Source of the DNA: Sialis fuliginosa
Lineage: Eukaryota > Arthropoda > Insecta > Megaloptera > Sialidae
Reading direction: 5' to 3'
Assembly: GCA_961205875.1 (NCBI GenBank)
Contig: OY540810.1
Location: 3,844,001 to 3,908,000, forward strand
Length of the DNA stretch: 64,000 nucleotides
Below are positions 25,201-40,200 of this stretch, one piece after another; position 1 is the stretch's first letter, and every line of letters starts with the position of its first letter. The translations under genes and the position numbers were made by a program. The notes under the pieces are model-generated. The model searched no databases. It had not been told where the DNA came from and worked only from the letters and a program-made list of their open reading frames with translations.

Positions 25201-28200
25201 ATCTTTGACAAAGATTTGATCATATTTCTTTGATAAAATATGAGATTTTGTTCTATTATACTACCTACATAAAATATTTGATAATATTTTCTCAATATTA
25301 TCTAGGGATATTTTCTTCTTTTTTGGTGCATTTTGATTAGGTGTTCGTCAATTGACACGATCGAGGTTTGAATTTACAACTGTGTATTGTGGTTTTTATA
25401 ATCAATAAGAAGATTATCATATAATACTAGATTTTTTTGATATTCATATATTAATAATTATATGTATAACTGTAACTGTCAGTGATAACTTGGTAGTCGC
25501 CATTTTGTTTTTGACGTCAAAAAACTTTGATCAAATATAAGAGACTGTCATTAACTATGATCATAGAAATATTATGAAGGTAAATATTATAAAAGTTGAC
25601 TTATTACACTGTCATATTTCTTTGATCAAAGAAATTTTATCATATTTCTTTGATAGTGTAATAGCCGCCTATGAATATGTATTGATTTTATTATATTATG
25701 TTGATTCTTTTGTTACAAAATAAATTATATTAAAAAAATATATATATTTTATTTGCGGATACAAAAAAATCCTGCCTTTTCTGAACATGTAACTATACTC
25801 TATTTCATTTAAGAATGCAGTGGTTGCCGTGGTTTTTGACGGTAAAATGCACAAATAACACATTACCTAGCGTTGTTACCATATCGCACCATGGATCATT
25901 GACGTATCATTCAGATTTTAAAATAAATATCAATTGTTTTGAATTATAAAATTAATTATTAATAAATGTTTTATATTGAGTTTTAAAGTATTTCAGTGAT
26001 AACTGATTAACAGAGAAATGTCTATTTGGAACTATCATCTCTCATACATACTAAATTCAATTGTAATTTAAAGCATATTTGCATATTATAAATTTTCAAC
26101 TGACGCCTATGGGATAATATGCGATTTTGACAGTTAAAAAAAGATGGCCGCCGACAAATTTTGGTAACACTTTCATATACGGACTAGCATTGGTTGTTAT
26201 GTATCCATAGTCTTTCCTAATCTAAGATTTGTACCGTCAAAACCACGGCAACAACTGCATTCTTAAATGAAATAGAGTATAGATGCTTACAATACCTAAC
26301 AAAATTTTTGATTATCTTTTTCCGAGGTCGTGGAAAAAGATATTTATTTACATCCGGATATAGAATTACAGAAACGCAAGGTTTACAGTTTATACAAACT
26401 ATGTAACCTTTTTAATTGTGTATAAATTTGAATAGAATTTATATTATTTTAAATTTTATAACAATTATCATATTTGATAGAATAATTGTGATAATTAAAA
26501 TTAAAGAAGAATATAATAAAAATAATGCCTGAAAGTAACATCGTAAAAATTATTTTATCTTCATTGCAATTAACCCAATAATAATGAAAAAGGTCTTCTT
26601 TCTAATTGTTTCTTACCATTTAGGCGTCAATTTATCAAGAAGTGAACTTTTAAATAAATAAAAAAAGTCAGTAAAAGTAGAGGTTAGGCTGGACTTGCCC
26701 AAATCAAAAATGATGTATTATTGAATATTATTTTTATCTTTCCGTACATGAAAAACCGTCTGATATCTGCTAGAAAATAAAAACACAGTCGTAAAAAATC
26801 TTGAAGCAATATTTACTACTACATATACCTATTTCCCATTTTTCCATCATACAAACAAACATAAATAAATCTTTTGAGAATGCGTCTACAAAATAAAATA
26901 ATTAATGCTATCAAGAATTATAGTTATTCAAAAATAAATAAACAGATATCAACAACAATGGATCATTTATAAACTAATACAAACATAATTAAATTATTTA
27001 ATTTTATTATAGGTACTAAGGATTATGAAAATATTCTTATCAGCTAGAAACTTATTACTTTGTTCTGATTTATTATGTTAATGTCTAATGACACCGATAA
27101 TATTAAGGTGTATGTTCAGGCCCGGATTTACCATGCAGGCAGAGTAGGCAGCTGCCTAGGGCGGCAAGAATTGAAGGGCGGCAAATTTTGGTGGAAACTT
27201 TGAAAAACTTGTTATATTCGTGGGAATTGAATTTGATTTTGATTCCTTTATCGATGAGTTTGCCATCCGAAAATCGAGACGTACAAATTTCAACACATAA
27301 GCAATAATTTCTCTATACATGTAACTCAAGCATGACTAAAAAGGTCTTCAGTTTTTATGTTTCCTAATGTAACTTTATAAAAATTTCTAAAATTTGAAAC
27401 TGACGCAACCAAAAAAAAAAGAAGTTTTATATTTTGACATCTATGACTTAAACTGTTAGTTTCGAGGGGGGGGGGGGGCAATTTTTGCAACTGCCTAGGG
27501 GCGCCAAATTTCTAAATCCGGGCCTGTGTATGTTAGAGTGTAGATCTTCTGAAGGAATATTTTAATTTGTGTTGCTTTTAAAAATGTAACAGACACAAAA
27601 GTTACACGTTGTTGCTTCTTTCCATTTGAAACAGCGAACATCGAAGAAAAAATAATAAAAACGAAAAATTTTGTAGTCAAAACAGTAGAACAACAATTTA
27701 TTTTTGTTTTTTATTCACTCATAAATATTACAAATAAGTTGGAACAATTTGTTCTCGCAATAATGAGAAATTATGGCCAGTGCCATTCTAATAATAATTA
27801 TCATTTTTTAAGCATTAAACTACCCTGGTCGGCACAAAACTTTTTTATCCATCATGATACAGAAGAAATTACATAAGTTAACAGTAAATATTTACTGTTT
27901 TCGAATTTTTTCATTCAGATCCCCCAAATTTAAAAATCTAAAAAAATTCACAATAATAGCTCTCCAAGTAAATATTTTATAGTAAAAAAACTGAGATAAT
28001 ACTTGAGTTTTATCACACGAAAAAATTAAAAAAAAAAAGTTTGAAATTTTGTTTGTTTGAATTTCCCGCCAAAAAATTTGTAGAATAAAAGAATTTTAAA
28101 GAAAATATATTCAGCTTTCCAAATCTGTCCTTGAATTTTTTTTACGATTTTTTGTTTCCTAGTTACTTATAGGTGCTCAAAGTGAAATGTATGATTTTTG

Positions 28201-31200
28201 CTTTAATTGCAAATAACTATCGCTGTTTCAAATGGAAAGAAGCAATAACGTGTAATGTTTGTGTCTGTTACCATCAACAAGGATAAATATAGAATAAATT
28301 TTTAAAAACAACACAAATTAAAATGTTCCTTCAGAAGATCTACACTCTACACTTATTGTTAGACATAAATATAATAAATTAGAACAAAGTAATAAGTTTC
28401 TAGCTGATAAGAATATTTTCATAATCATTAGTACCTATATAAAATTAAATTATTTAATTATGTTTGTAATAGTTTATAAGCGATACATTGTTGTAGATAT
28501 CTGTTTATTTATTTTTGAATAACTATAATTCTTGATAGCATTAATTATTTTATTTTATAGATGCATTCTCAAAAGATGTATTTATGTTTGTTTGTATGAT
28601 GGAAAAATGAGAAATATAGTAGTAAATATTGCTACAGGATTTTTTACGACTGTTTACTTTTATTTTCTAGCAGATATCAGATGGTTTTTCATGTACGGAA
28701 AGATAAAAAAATATTCAATAACACATCATTTTTGATTTGACCAAGTCCAGCCTAACCTCTACTTTTACTGACTTTTTGATTTATTTATTTTTTGCGTAAA
28801 AATTTCACTTCTTGATAAATTGACGCCTAAATGGTAAGAAACAATAAGAAAGAAGACCTTTTTCATTATTACATATTATTTTAAAAATCACTTATGTGGG
28901 CTGTGGGCCGGCTCCAAATATTAAATATTCAATTAAATATTCAGTGTTCTAAAAAAACGTATGTTTTGAGAAAACACCTTCAAAAAATTTAACTCATATG
29001 TATTATCCCCCCCCCCCCCGTAATTTTTTCTTACTTACTTACTACGCCACTGGTTATGTATATATGTATGTAAAATAATTTTTAAAAGAAAAATATCAAT
29101 CTGTACTTGTCATTAAAGTCATAAAGCAAAGTACCTAAATATATAATTTACGCATGTGATTATACTGTCATCCGTGTTTTATTATTGTTATTATTTTCGC
29201 ATGACTTCTGTTTATACAAATAAATAATTATAAGTTATACACATAATAAAAATATGCATTGTTCTTTCCTTAATTTACAACTTTTATTATTTATTTAAAA
29301 CATAAATGTTTTAAAGTATACTTCTGATTCATCGGCGAATTAACTGAATCATTCTTAGGTGACAAGAAATGTAAATAAAAAACATAAACAAATTATTATA
29401 TCGTTGTTTATAAAAATTTGGTTGTTAATATAAAAATAAATACATTTTTTAGAATCTTTTTAACTTATTTCATTATTTAAAATCATAATTTCAGTGATAC
29501 TTTGTTACTGGCATCATATAGACATAGAGAATGGACAGTGCATTCTGTATTAACTCAATCTGTTCAAAAAGGGAGAGAGAGATGCAATGCAGTTTGGAAT
29601 ATATGTATCTACCTCTTTTTCTAAGAATCTGATTGGTAAATTACTATAGTTCAGGGTAGTATTTTTGTCAGATATATTTTTGTATATCTATCTTGTGATT
29701 TTTGTGCAATAAGTTTTTTATTAGAAAAGTAAATAATATAAACAATAAACATACTATAATGGTTCATATTTCATCGAGAAAAAAAAATCAATTGATGTGA
29801 TAGAAATTTGCAAAATTATGAACGGATATTCCGGGAAAATAACATTTTTGCTACCAAAAATATTAAATATATATTATTAAAAAATAGTTTTAAATCAAAT
29901 CCCATGTGGTTGCTTTGCTACAAAATTATGAGGTGGATTGCACTTACAAACAGCACATACAAGATTTACTTAACAAAATTTTAAATATTTTTTTTGATAT
30001 TAAAATTGGTTAAAAAAATTCGAAACTTATATTATTTAGAAATCAATAATTGTTTCTTTTTTTAAATAAAATTTTTTATAACGTTAATTATTTTAACCTC
30101 TATTACACATATAGTATAATAATATCATATATTAATCAACAGTAGATTAATATATTATGATAATATCTATGAATATTTCGGGACTAAGAATGAAATAGTT
30201 ACACTCCTGTTTAAAAAAAGGACAAATATATTCCAAACCTGTTTCTATCTCTTTCTTTTGACACGGTTCTGTGTTCGAGTCAGATGCCTGGTCCATTCTC
30301 TATGTCTATGACTGGCATCATGCCTATTCAATTTATTTTAGTACTTACTGATCCAAGACAGCTGATTAGACGTCAGCACCAATTCTCCAGGTCGGGCATC
30401 CGGTCCCCCGTGTAAGTTTGGAATTACTATCGTGGGGAATCCTAGCGTCATTCCGTACCCTAGTAATAATAAGTTCTTCACACTTACGGCCAACAACTGT
30501 GGTAGGGCTTGTTTGAATGACCATTCTGTTACAGTACCGGCTAGGTTAGGTGGTACTTGTGGTTTTCTGAAAAATAATTCAATTTCAAGGTTTTGGAATT
30601 TAATAAAATAAAGCTGGTTTCAGAATATTGAAATGGCGGTATTTAAACATGTTAACGATATAAAATACCCAAAAAATTATATCGATTAAGATAATAACCA
30701 TTAAAAACAGATAATTGTGCCCAGTAGCGAAAATACGTCTGCAGGATTTCGCAGTGCAAGGAGGAGGGGATGTTAGCGTGTCAGATCTTCAAATTTTTTT
30801 TTTATAAAAACAAGTTTTTTGTCAGATGAACATTATCCTTTTTTAACAGTACCTTCATCTTGATCATTGATTCTTAAACTGTGGACCGCCTAAATATTCT
30901 GAGGGACTGTCATCTTTATTTTTAATTTTGTTAAAATTTCTCAAAATAATTATTGTTTTGTATTTTTCCAAAATATAGTAGGTACAAAAAAATGTATTCA
31001 ATAGTTTTTACAATTAATAGTTATTATTATTAATAGTTATATAGTGATCATGAAAAAATTAAAATGAAAAAAACACTGTCAAAATTATTTTGGACCCCCT
31101 TCCACAGACTGAAAATTGTTTTTTTCACTTACCCCATTGAGTGGGGTATCTTTAGATACGTCTCCTAAAATGCAACAAAAAATGTTATATGACCTTTTGA

Positions 31201-34200
31201 TTTTAACCCTTCAGTCACGATATATTTGCATGTAAATGTCGTTATCAGAGAGTCCGTTGAAATATGTTAACTTGTTTATAAATCGTAATGACTACGGAAA
31301 CCTATAATGTGCGTGCCCATCACGCACTTGGCCGTTTTATTATGTTTTCGTTTTCACGCGGTATCTGTTGGTTTCAGATCATCACATACATACTGTGTTT
31401 TGCTCTTTTCCTCAATTCTGCCAATCGTTTTTAAATTTGTGTTCTTAAATATTTATGAATAAAAAAAAGCTTTAAAGTGCATTTGGCATTCGTTTTTTTT
31501 AATCTTTTTTTGATAATTATATTTTTTAGTGCATATTCGGTTGCTATTTTCGGAAACTGCAACAGGACATTAAAAATGATGCGTATTTTTTTATATAACG
31601 AGCCGGTTGTTAAATATTTGGCAGCACATCCCTGCGGCCATGTAAAGGATGGCAATATTATTATTGAAGATATCAGATCGTATTACTATGTTCTTAGAAG
31701 AAGCCAGTTTTAGTAAAATTTTGCCAATTTATCGCGCGCATCCTGTATATATGTAAAAAATATTTCTCCCATTTATAACAAACTTGAAGTAATCATAATT
31801 ATAAATCGTTATTTTTTGTATTCGAACATGTAAAACAAAATATTTAGAACGATTTAAAATGCATTAACGCATTATCTCACGCTTTTTTTTATTTCTTAGC
31901 CTTGGCAAAAATAGATATAAATTGAATAAGTGAAACAACCTCATCATATAAGTACCTTTACAATTATTAAGTAGATTATCTTTCATAAAGACCGGTCAAC
32001 TAACAATAAGAGTAATTTGTTTCTTAAACTTTATTAACGGAATACATTAATGAGCATAAATACATGTAAGTAGGTAGGTACTTATTCTTAAGTCAAATGC
32101 AGAATTTTATTGTACATTGACCTGGCCAATGTACAACAATTTATCGAAATAAAAATGTATAAGGTAAAGGTACCAGTTATGGCCGCTATAAGAGCAAGTT
32201 TTCGTATAAATGGGCTTGTTTTTTGTAATTCTCATGAACTCATGTTACTAATAAAACAAGTCACTTTTTATTTAATCAATTTAATTACCAAAGTCCGCAA
32301 ATATAGTTTGTTTTTTAAATTATAACCTTTTATTTTGTTCATGTTTTTTTCTCCAGTAATGACAAAGGTAAAATCAGTAATGAGCGATTTTAATACAGAT
32401 AATAATTTGATATGTGTATTAATTAAAATGAGTGATTTTGCAATTAAAATATGATATTGATAAACTATCTTACAAAATTTTATCAAATTCGCGGATTTCA
32501 GGTGTATACAAAAATAGATAGGTTCTTGCATAGTGTAAAGTGTGTGGTGCATGTGTATGTATTATTGTCAAACAGTAGGTTACACAAAGAGAAGAATTAC
32601 GGTCATATGTACATATGTGTATTGTACATTCATTTGTATAGCCGGAAGCTGAACAACTGTCAGCATATTTTGATTCAGACTGGATGAATGTTTTATGACA
32701 CCAACTCGAGTTATAGAATCGTATTATGATTGTATATATACAGTGCGTTCACGATGAAAGGAACAAATTCGTTTAAAATTCAGTGGAAAAACGCTCGGAC
32801 CCGTCGATTAATATTTTTAGTTGCGGATTTTCTGACATAAGAAAATTGTATACAGGGTGTCTCAGGAAAAACATATGCAGTCATCACTGATTTTTTTAAA
32901 TGGAACACCCTATAAATTATACTATTTTTGAATTGGGCGATAAATTCTGAACACTTTTTGTACAGCATATCATATCTCTAAAATCAGTGGTTTTCGGAAT
33001 AATGACGTTTGAAAATTGACATTTTGAAATACACACAAGTCAAATAAAATGTTTAAATTGAACAAAAACACCTTGAACATTTTTTAAAAGCCAACAAAAA
33101 CATCCTGGTATGGCAAAAAAAAACATTGAACTTTTTTTTTTCCTTTTTTTCTTATTTTTTTCTTTTTTTTCTTTTTTTTTGCAATACCAGGTTATTTCTG
33201 TTGGCTTTTAAAAAAATGTTCAAGGTGTTTTTGTTCAATTTAAACATTTTATTTGACTTGTGTGTATTTAAAAATGTCAACTTTCAAACGTCATTATTCC
33301 GAAAACCTCTGATTTTAGAGATATGATATGCTGTACAAAAAGTGTTCAGAATTTATCGCATAATTCAAAAATGGTATAATATATAGGGCGTTCCATTAAA
33401 AAAAATCAATGATGACTGCATATGTTTTTCCTGAGACACCCTGTATACAATTTTCTTATGTCAGAAAATCCGTAACTAAAAATACTAATCGACGGATCCG
33501 AGCGTTTTTCCACAAAATAATTACCTGAATTTTAAACGAATTTGTTCCTTTCATCGTGAACGCACTGTATATTACCTATGCATAACTTCATTTATTGTAA
33601 ATTATATGCTGTCTCCTTGTTTCTATAGTATATACAGGCTTACCCATTTTGTCCACCCGTTTTAACTTTTTATGGCGAGATTCTATCGAAAAACATTTTA
33701 ATAAAAGTGGCACGGGTAAGGGGAGGGGGTTGCAGTGACATAAGGACTAAAAAATCAGTCAAGGAATTGTATGTCATAAGGGTTCTGACTACGTGGACTG
33801 TTTGGAGCCACTTACAGGTGCATTTTTGAGTTAGAAAAAAATATAAATACCACTTGTTTGGTTGACACATGCCTTGGTATAAAAATAATATTTTTTTGCC
33901 TAGCTTTAGCTTATCAGTTTTTTTCTTCTTTCTGTAGCAGGCATCACTTTTCATATTCTGTAAAAAAATCAAGTTTCTCGTTTATATAGTTTACGAGATA
34001 TTTTGCTTTGACTGAAAAGGACACATGGACGTGAAATAAAGTGAGATTAATAGGAGGGTGTTTTCGAAATACTAAAAAATATATACAAAAAGAGGCGCAA
34101 AAATAGTTTTTAGGGGGCACCAAAAAAAGTCATTTTAATGTAAATAAAAAATCAAATATTTTTTACATTTTCAAAAATACTCATTTATGAAAAATGTTTT

Positions 34201-37200
34201 TTGGATAGGGGGGTGCATAACTAACATTCCGATCCGGGTACCAACCTTCGATACTCCGCGACTGCTTTTATGTTATTTAATTATTATAAATATATGTATA
34301 CTAGTTTCCATTGCCTCCGAGAATTATAAATTATTATGTTAATAAAATCTTCTATTAAAAATAATATGTACATCAAGAGATTCTTTTCCTCGTACAAAGG
34401 AATAATATAAAAAGGTCGATTAGGATCACGGAAAGAATGTTGTAATTTGCAATATATTCCTTGTTTACAACTACTTATGAAGGTTTATGTTAGTTTTTCT
34501 TATGTTTTTATTCAATATATTAATGAATAAGTTATAGGAAAATAACATAAAAAAGATACCAGTTTTGAATCATACCCCAGTGTTGGACTCTTGATACATT
34601 AAATGTACTAAATTAGAAATATTTATTGATATTTATTGATCTATGTGGATGTCAAAATGGTGGACATTTAAACTACATTATTATTATGTAATCTATTTAT
34701 GAATATTACCATAGCATCTGCTTTATATTGTTTTATATTTTACGATTCTTTATTTTATAGCTTTTGTGTCGTATTAATTATCATTTTGTAATCATTAGCA
34801 AGTATCACTGAGTGCCCATTACTGGAGAAAAAACATAAACAAAATAAAAGGCTTTAATTAAAATAAAATCTATATTTGCGGACTTATAAATATAATGGTA
34901 ATTAAATCGATTTAATAAAGATTATCTCGGTCTCGTATTTTACAAGTGATAGTCTCGTTTCGATCTCGTGAAAATTGAAACCTCTCGTTTAAATCTTGTA
35001 TCGTATAAATTAAACCAATTTCATCTCGAACACGTAACCGAAACCAAAACCGAGACGAGATTTCTTGATTTAAAGATTTAATAATAATAATTCTTTAAAA
35101 CCGAGACACTTGCTGAGACTTATAAATATGTATCAAGGAGATATCATATCGATTTGGTCTCGTTAAAATTCAAGTGCTATCGTCTCGGCCTCGTTCAAAT
35201 CTAAGTCAATCTCGTCTCGTCATGCAGTCTACAACATACTAATTTTCACCATTTTCATAAAATTATGTTCAATGACCAAGAATATTCTACAACACGGATT
35301 GTCGTGTAGAATTTTTTATTTTATAAAAAAAAACTTTAAAAAATACTTAAAATAACATCAATAATACAATGTGTTTTAAAATACATGTCACGCTACTTCT
35401 CATATATGTTTTTTTATGTATAAAACCTTCATATTCAGATTAAGGATTAATTACGAAGAGCTGTCGGAAAAAGAGAAGACCCAGCTGACATAGATGTTAA
35501 ATAATAATAAAAAAAAGGATTAGTTTTTAAATGAAGATTTACATACATACCTACCTATTTATGTTAATATAAGATTATACCTACATACCTTTGTATAATT
35601 TAGGTTTGTACGCAGAGACAATTATTGTAAATATATTAAAATTTAGGTCATGTTATTGTCAAGTTTTAGTCAGGGGCATTGCTAAATCCTTCATTGTTCG
35701 AAATAATGCATTTTTTCAAAGTGATCAAATAAAAAGTTCTATTCATTACATTTCTACAATCACTTATACTAACGATTAGTATCTGTGTATCTATTTTTTT
35801 AGACAAGTAATAGTAATTTCATTGTACAATAACATTGATCAAACAACTGTGAAAAATAGCAACTTCCTATTCGTTGAGTATGGTAAGGAAATAATAACAA
35901 ATACAGTTATGGAAGAATGATTAGTCATTTGGAATAATTAATAACAAAACTAAACTAAAATAGTTTTCAATATATGAAAAAATATTCATGAGCCTTTTAA
36001 GAAAAATTTCCAATAAAATTTGTATAAAAATTAAATGGTTAACCAATACCAGACAATTTATCTGAACACTATCGGTTTTGGTGAATTTAGCACAAGGAAG
36101 CACTGTGCATTTACTTGGAAGATGTTTTTTTACTCAGAAACAATTATTGCTATATTCGATATTTTTAACGTAAAGTATTTCGTATAAATAGCATATCATT
36201 ATCATTAAAGAAAGAACAATATGTCTTATATAAGTAATTTTAATCTCTTTCTCTTGCAACTCACGAATTAATAACTAGTTTTTATAAGCTGCTAAACTAT
36301 TTATATATGTAGATATAGTCATATACATAGATATATTAAAGTAACATGTATCTATCATTCTAAAAATATACGAGTACATATAAATATTATCTTTACATTT
36401 CAATAAGCGAAAATATTTCTTATCTTTAAAACTATTATATTAACATATACTGAAATAAAGTGAAACTTCGTTTTACGGACTAATTAGGGCGAGGGAAAGG
36501 GTCTGTACAATAACCCTCAAGAAAATTGCTCTTCATAAACTTCATATCATTTAAAATTAATAGTGACTTTCACTGAAAATTCTTATGTCATGTTTCACCA
36601 CGCAATAAAACTTTGTTTACTTATCTTTTGACTTATGAATGTCAGTTTTACAGCATATTTCTCAGAAACACGTGCATCGGATATTCAAGATTCTAGATTT
36701 CGACCAGTTCTACTTTTTGTTTAATATTTAAGTGTATTATTTTTTTAGTTACTTTTTAAATAATACTTTAACACTTGAGCATAGAATAAATTATAAAACG
36801 GAGGGTTCAGATTTTTATATAATTTACTTTAAATATATAGGTTTTACTGCATCATGAAAAAAAGTAAATACTGTATGGAGAACCATACATGACTTCTGTA
36901 ATAATTTGTTGAAATAGTTTAAAAAATTTAAATAGAATTTGTCAAAAAACTATTTTAAAACAAAATAAAAAACAAATCATTGAAAAAAACATTTGCCAAG
37001 TAAATGCACAGTGCTTCCTCGTGTTAAATTCACCAAAGGTAGTTAATTATTCAACCAAAAAAAAATGTGTAAAATTCTACAACTAGCTCATGTTCTTAAA
37101 AATGCTGATATTATTTTTGTTTAGGCGTAATCAGCATTGTACATATATTGTAATATGAGTTACGTAAAAAAATGCGTGTGTTAGTAGGTATATATGTATA

Positions 37201-40200
37201 ATAAATAATATTTCGTTATTCACCTTGAAACTTAACAATAATGGGACAAATCTGTTTCATTCGATTAATACAAAACAATCCTTGACATTAGTCTCGCTAC
37301 GTTTGCTTGACCATAAAATATTTTTCTGAAAATTACAATTTTCATTTTTCTTAATTCTTTCTATTGTTTTACTGAAGATTTTTTTATCAAAAAACAAAAT
37401 TAAAAGCTTTTATTTAGTGTAATTTGTAGCATCCCTATTAAGTAAAATGTGCCTTGGTTTAAATAATTATTTAAACCAAGGCACATTTTTAGTATCAACG
37501 AATAATTATAATTATTATTATAATTATAATTATTCGTTGATACTAAAAATCGATAGCACACAATACTAAATTGATTATCAAATTTTATATATTTGTATAA
37601 ATAATAAATAAATAAAATTTTTGGGCATTATTTTGGAGGTTTCTGTAGCTCCTTCACTCACAATTAATGTACATATATTTAATTTATTCTTGAGAACTAT
37701 GTAAAATATTTAATTACTACTCATCGTTCATTATACTTGGTAGTTACATTGTAATAATAAATTTGAAACCAGTAATTGATTTTAATTTTACCTATCAATA
37801 GAAGGTCCTTATAACAAATGTCAAGGTAGATCATATTTGAAAAATAGGTCACTTGAACATATTTTTTGTTTACTTTTTTCCAAAACCTGATTGTTTTTTT
37901 AATATTTGACCTTATCACAAGAATAAGTATTGAATAGTTGAAGTCATCGGCCTATAATAAATCTAAGACATACAATTATATCTTTCATATGGTAAAATAG
38001 GAATGAACTTGTGACCTTATCTGTAATATTTATTGTAAATAATATATGCATGTTATTTTTTTCTTATTTAGTTATACGTATTTCATTAATAATTGTTTTC
38101 GCATTGTTATTGCAGTTTTTATTATTATTGTTTTGTCTGGCTTTATTGTTGTATTTTTATTTAATTCTAATCAGTTTTTATCAGTTTATTTTTCTTAATT
38201 ATTGTTTGTTAAAATATATTGTATATATGTATTTGTAATGTGCATCTAGTATATGATTGTATAAAAAACATATTAAAAATTAATTATATTTATTTATAAT
38301 ATTACTTTCATTTTGGTTTCACAAATAGGAGCCATTTACACAAAGTTATTGGAAAAAAATGGATTCAAAAATTAATAATATGTGATACCATTATACCCGC
38401 TATATTTATTATTTGAAATGTAAAAAAATCAGTTAAAGTGTTCAAAACGATTTTTTTTTTTTTTTAGAAAACAGCATATTTTATAATATACTTGCGCAAT
38501 GGACCTGGTGTTACCTGGGGATATTAATTCAATTAAACATAAAGTAATCATTTATCAGCAAAATTACAATAAGTATAATAATAATCGCATATGTTAATAT
38601 ATAATATACATACAGGGGCGCCGACTTCATGGGGCTTAAGGGGCTGAAGTCCCCCCAATATTACCGTCGGGAGGGGGGGGGGGCTGAGCCCCCCCAATAA
38701 ATTATGAATATTTAAGTTTATACATTAAGATTTAACGGGTTATTTTATAGGTTGCCAATATGTTAGTGAGTATATTTTGTAAAATAATGTTGTCATTATG
38801 AAAAATTATTAGAATTATGGAGATTTTTGGAAAGTTAATCGCTTAGGCAAGTGAAATATATAAAATATACAAATTTATTTTATACACAAATAAAGGCACA
38901 ATAAAACGTAACGGTATTATTATTTTGTCTTATATGTATAAGGGAAAAGGAAGTCCCAAAAAATTGAGCCCCCCCAATATTTTTAATAAGTCGGCGCCCC
39001 TGTATACATAACTGTAAAATGATGTATAACGTATAACAAGAAAATTTTTCGCATACCTTAATTAAAACACATATCAAGAAACAATAAAAATATCAAACGC
39101 GCGATAAAATTGTGTCATAATTACAAAATGAAACCACATAAATTTAACAATATTAATGACAATTTTATTTTATTAAATTCATATAACGTAAACATAATCA
39201 CTAAAATATTTTTTTGTTTTCATGAATACTTATTACTAAAATATTGATATTAAAAATAATAGTTACCAAAGTATTAAAAAAAATTTATGACATTATATTT
39301 ACATTGTTTACAATTAAATATTTACGACATGTATTGTTACAAATTATTTTTTTAATCGTTATTTGACTGTTATTTCACTTACTCCCATTATTACATGTTA
39401 AGATAACCCCTTTTAACGCTGTTTCATTTAGCGCTGGAATTTCCTAGATCGTATCATCCGTGTTAAGCGGGATCTTACTGTATATTTATTTTCTGTCAAT
39501 CCATCGACCTAAATCTATTTCGCAACAGTTTTCATGAATCGAGATAAAATCGATACGAGATTTATAAAAGATAATTTGAGTCATTTCCATGAAAGAAAGT
39601 TTATTATTATGTATAGGTATATTTCTAACATATACGTTCTCTGACATGTAAGTCATCGATGGCCCTCGTGTGTGCATTGAATTCAGTTTTTTATAGAGAG
39701 TGAATGGAAGAATGCGTGCATGTGCATTCATGTTCGCATGCAAAGTTTAGTGATTTTTGTTACTAGAATAGAATCACAAGGTAGCCACCTGCTTAAGGTC
39801 AAGTCAGAATGCCGTTTATTGACACTGTTTGTGTTTGGTAATCAAGATATGAGATAAATCTTATAATATGATACTTCCTCTCCTCTTTCTTTCCGCTCAC
39901 TTTCGAGCATTTGGCGCCTGACCAATGCCAGTCGTAATACTTCTTACAGAAATTGTCAAGATCTCTACCAATATTGCCTTGATATTATAGTTACCTATAT
40001 CTTATTTTTAGCATCAAAAATAATTCAGCAAGACATACACGAGTGTATGCCATAAGGGTTCCGAAGTTCGTAATACGTGGACCGTTTGGAGCCGCTTGCA
40101 GGTACCATGTTTGAGTTATGTCCGGTATTATAAAGGATCTAACAAAATTTGTTAGCTAGCAATTACATTCAAATGGGGTATTAATTCTGTACTAGTATCT

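Noticed and set aside
33126-33326. Phe-rich open frame
   Set aside because: Translation of the T-rich centre of a foldback MITE.
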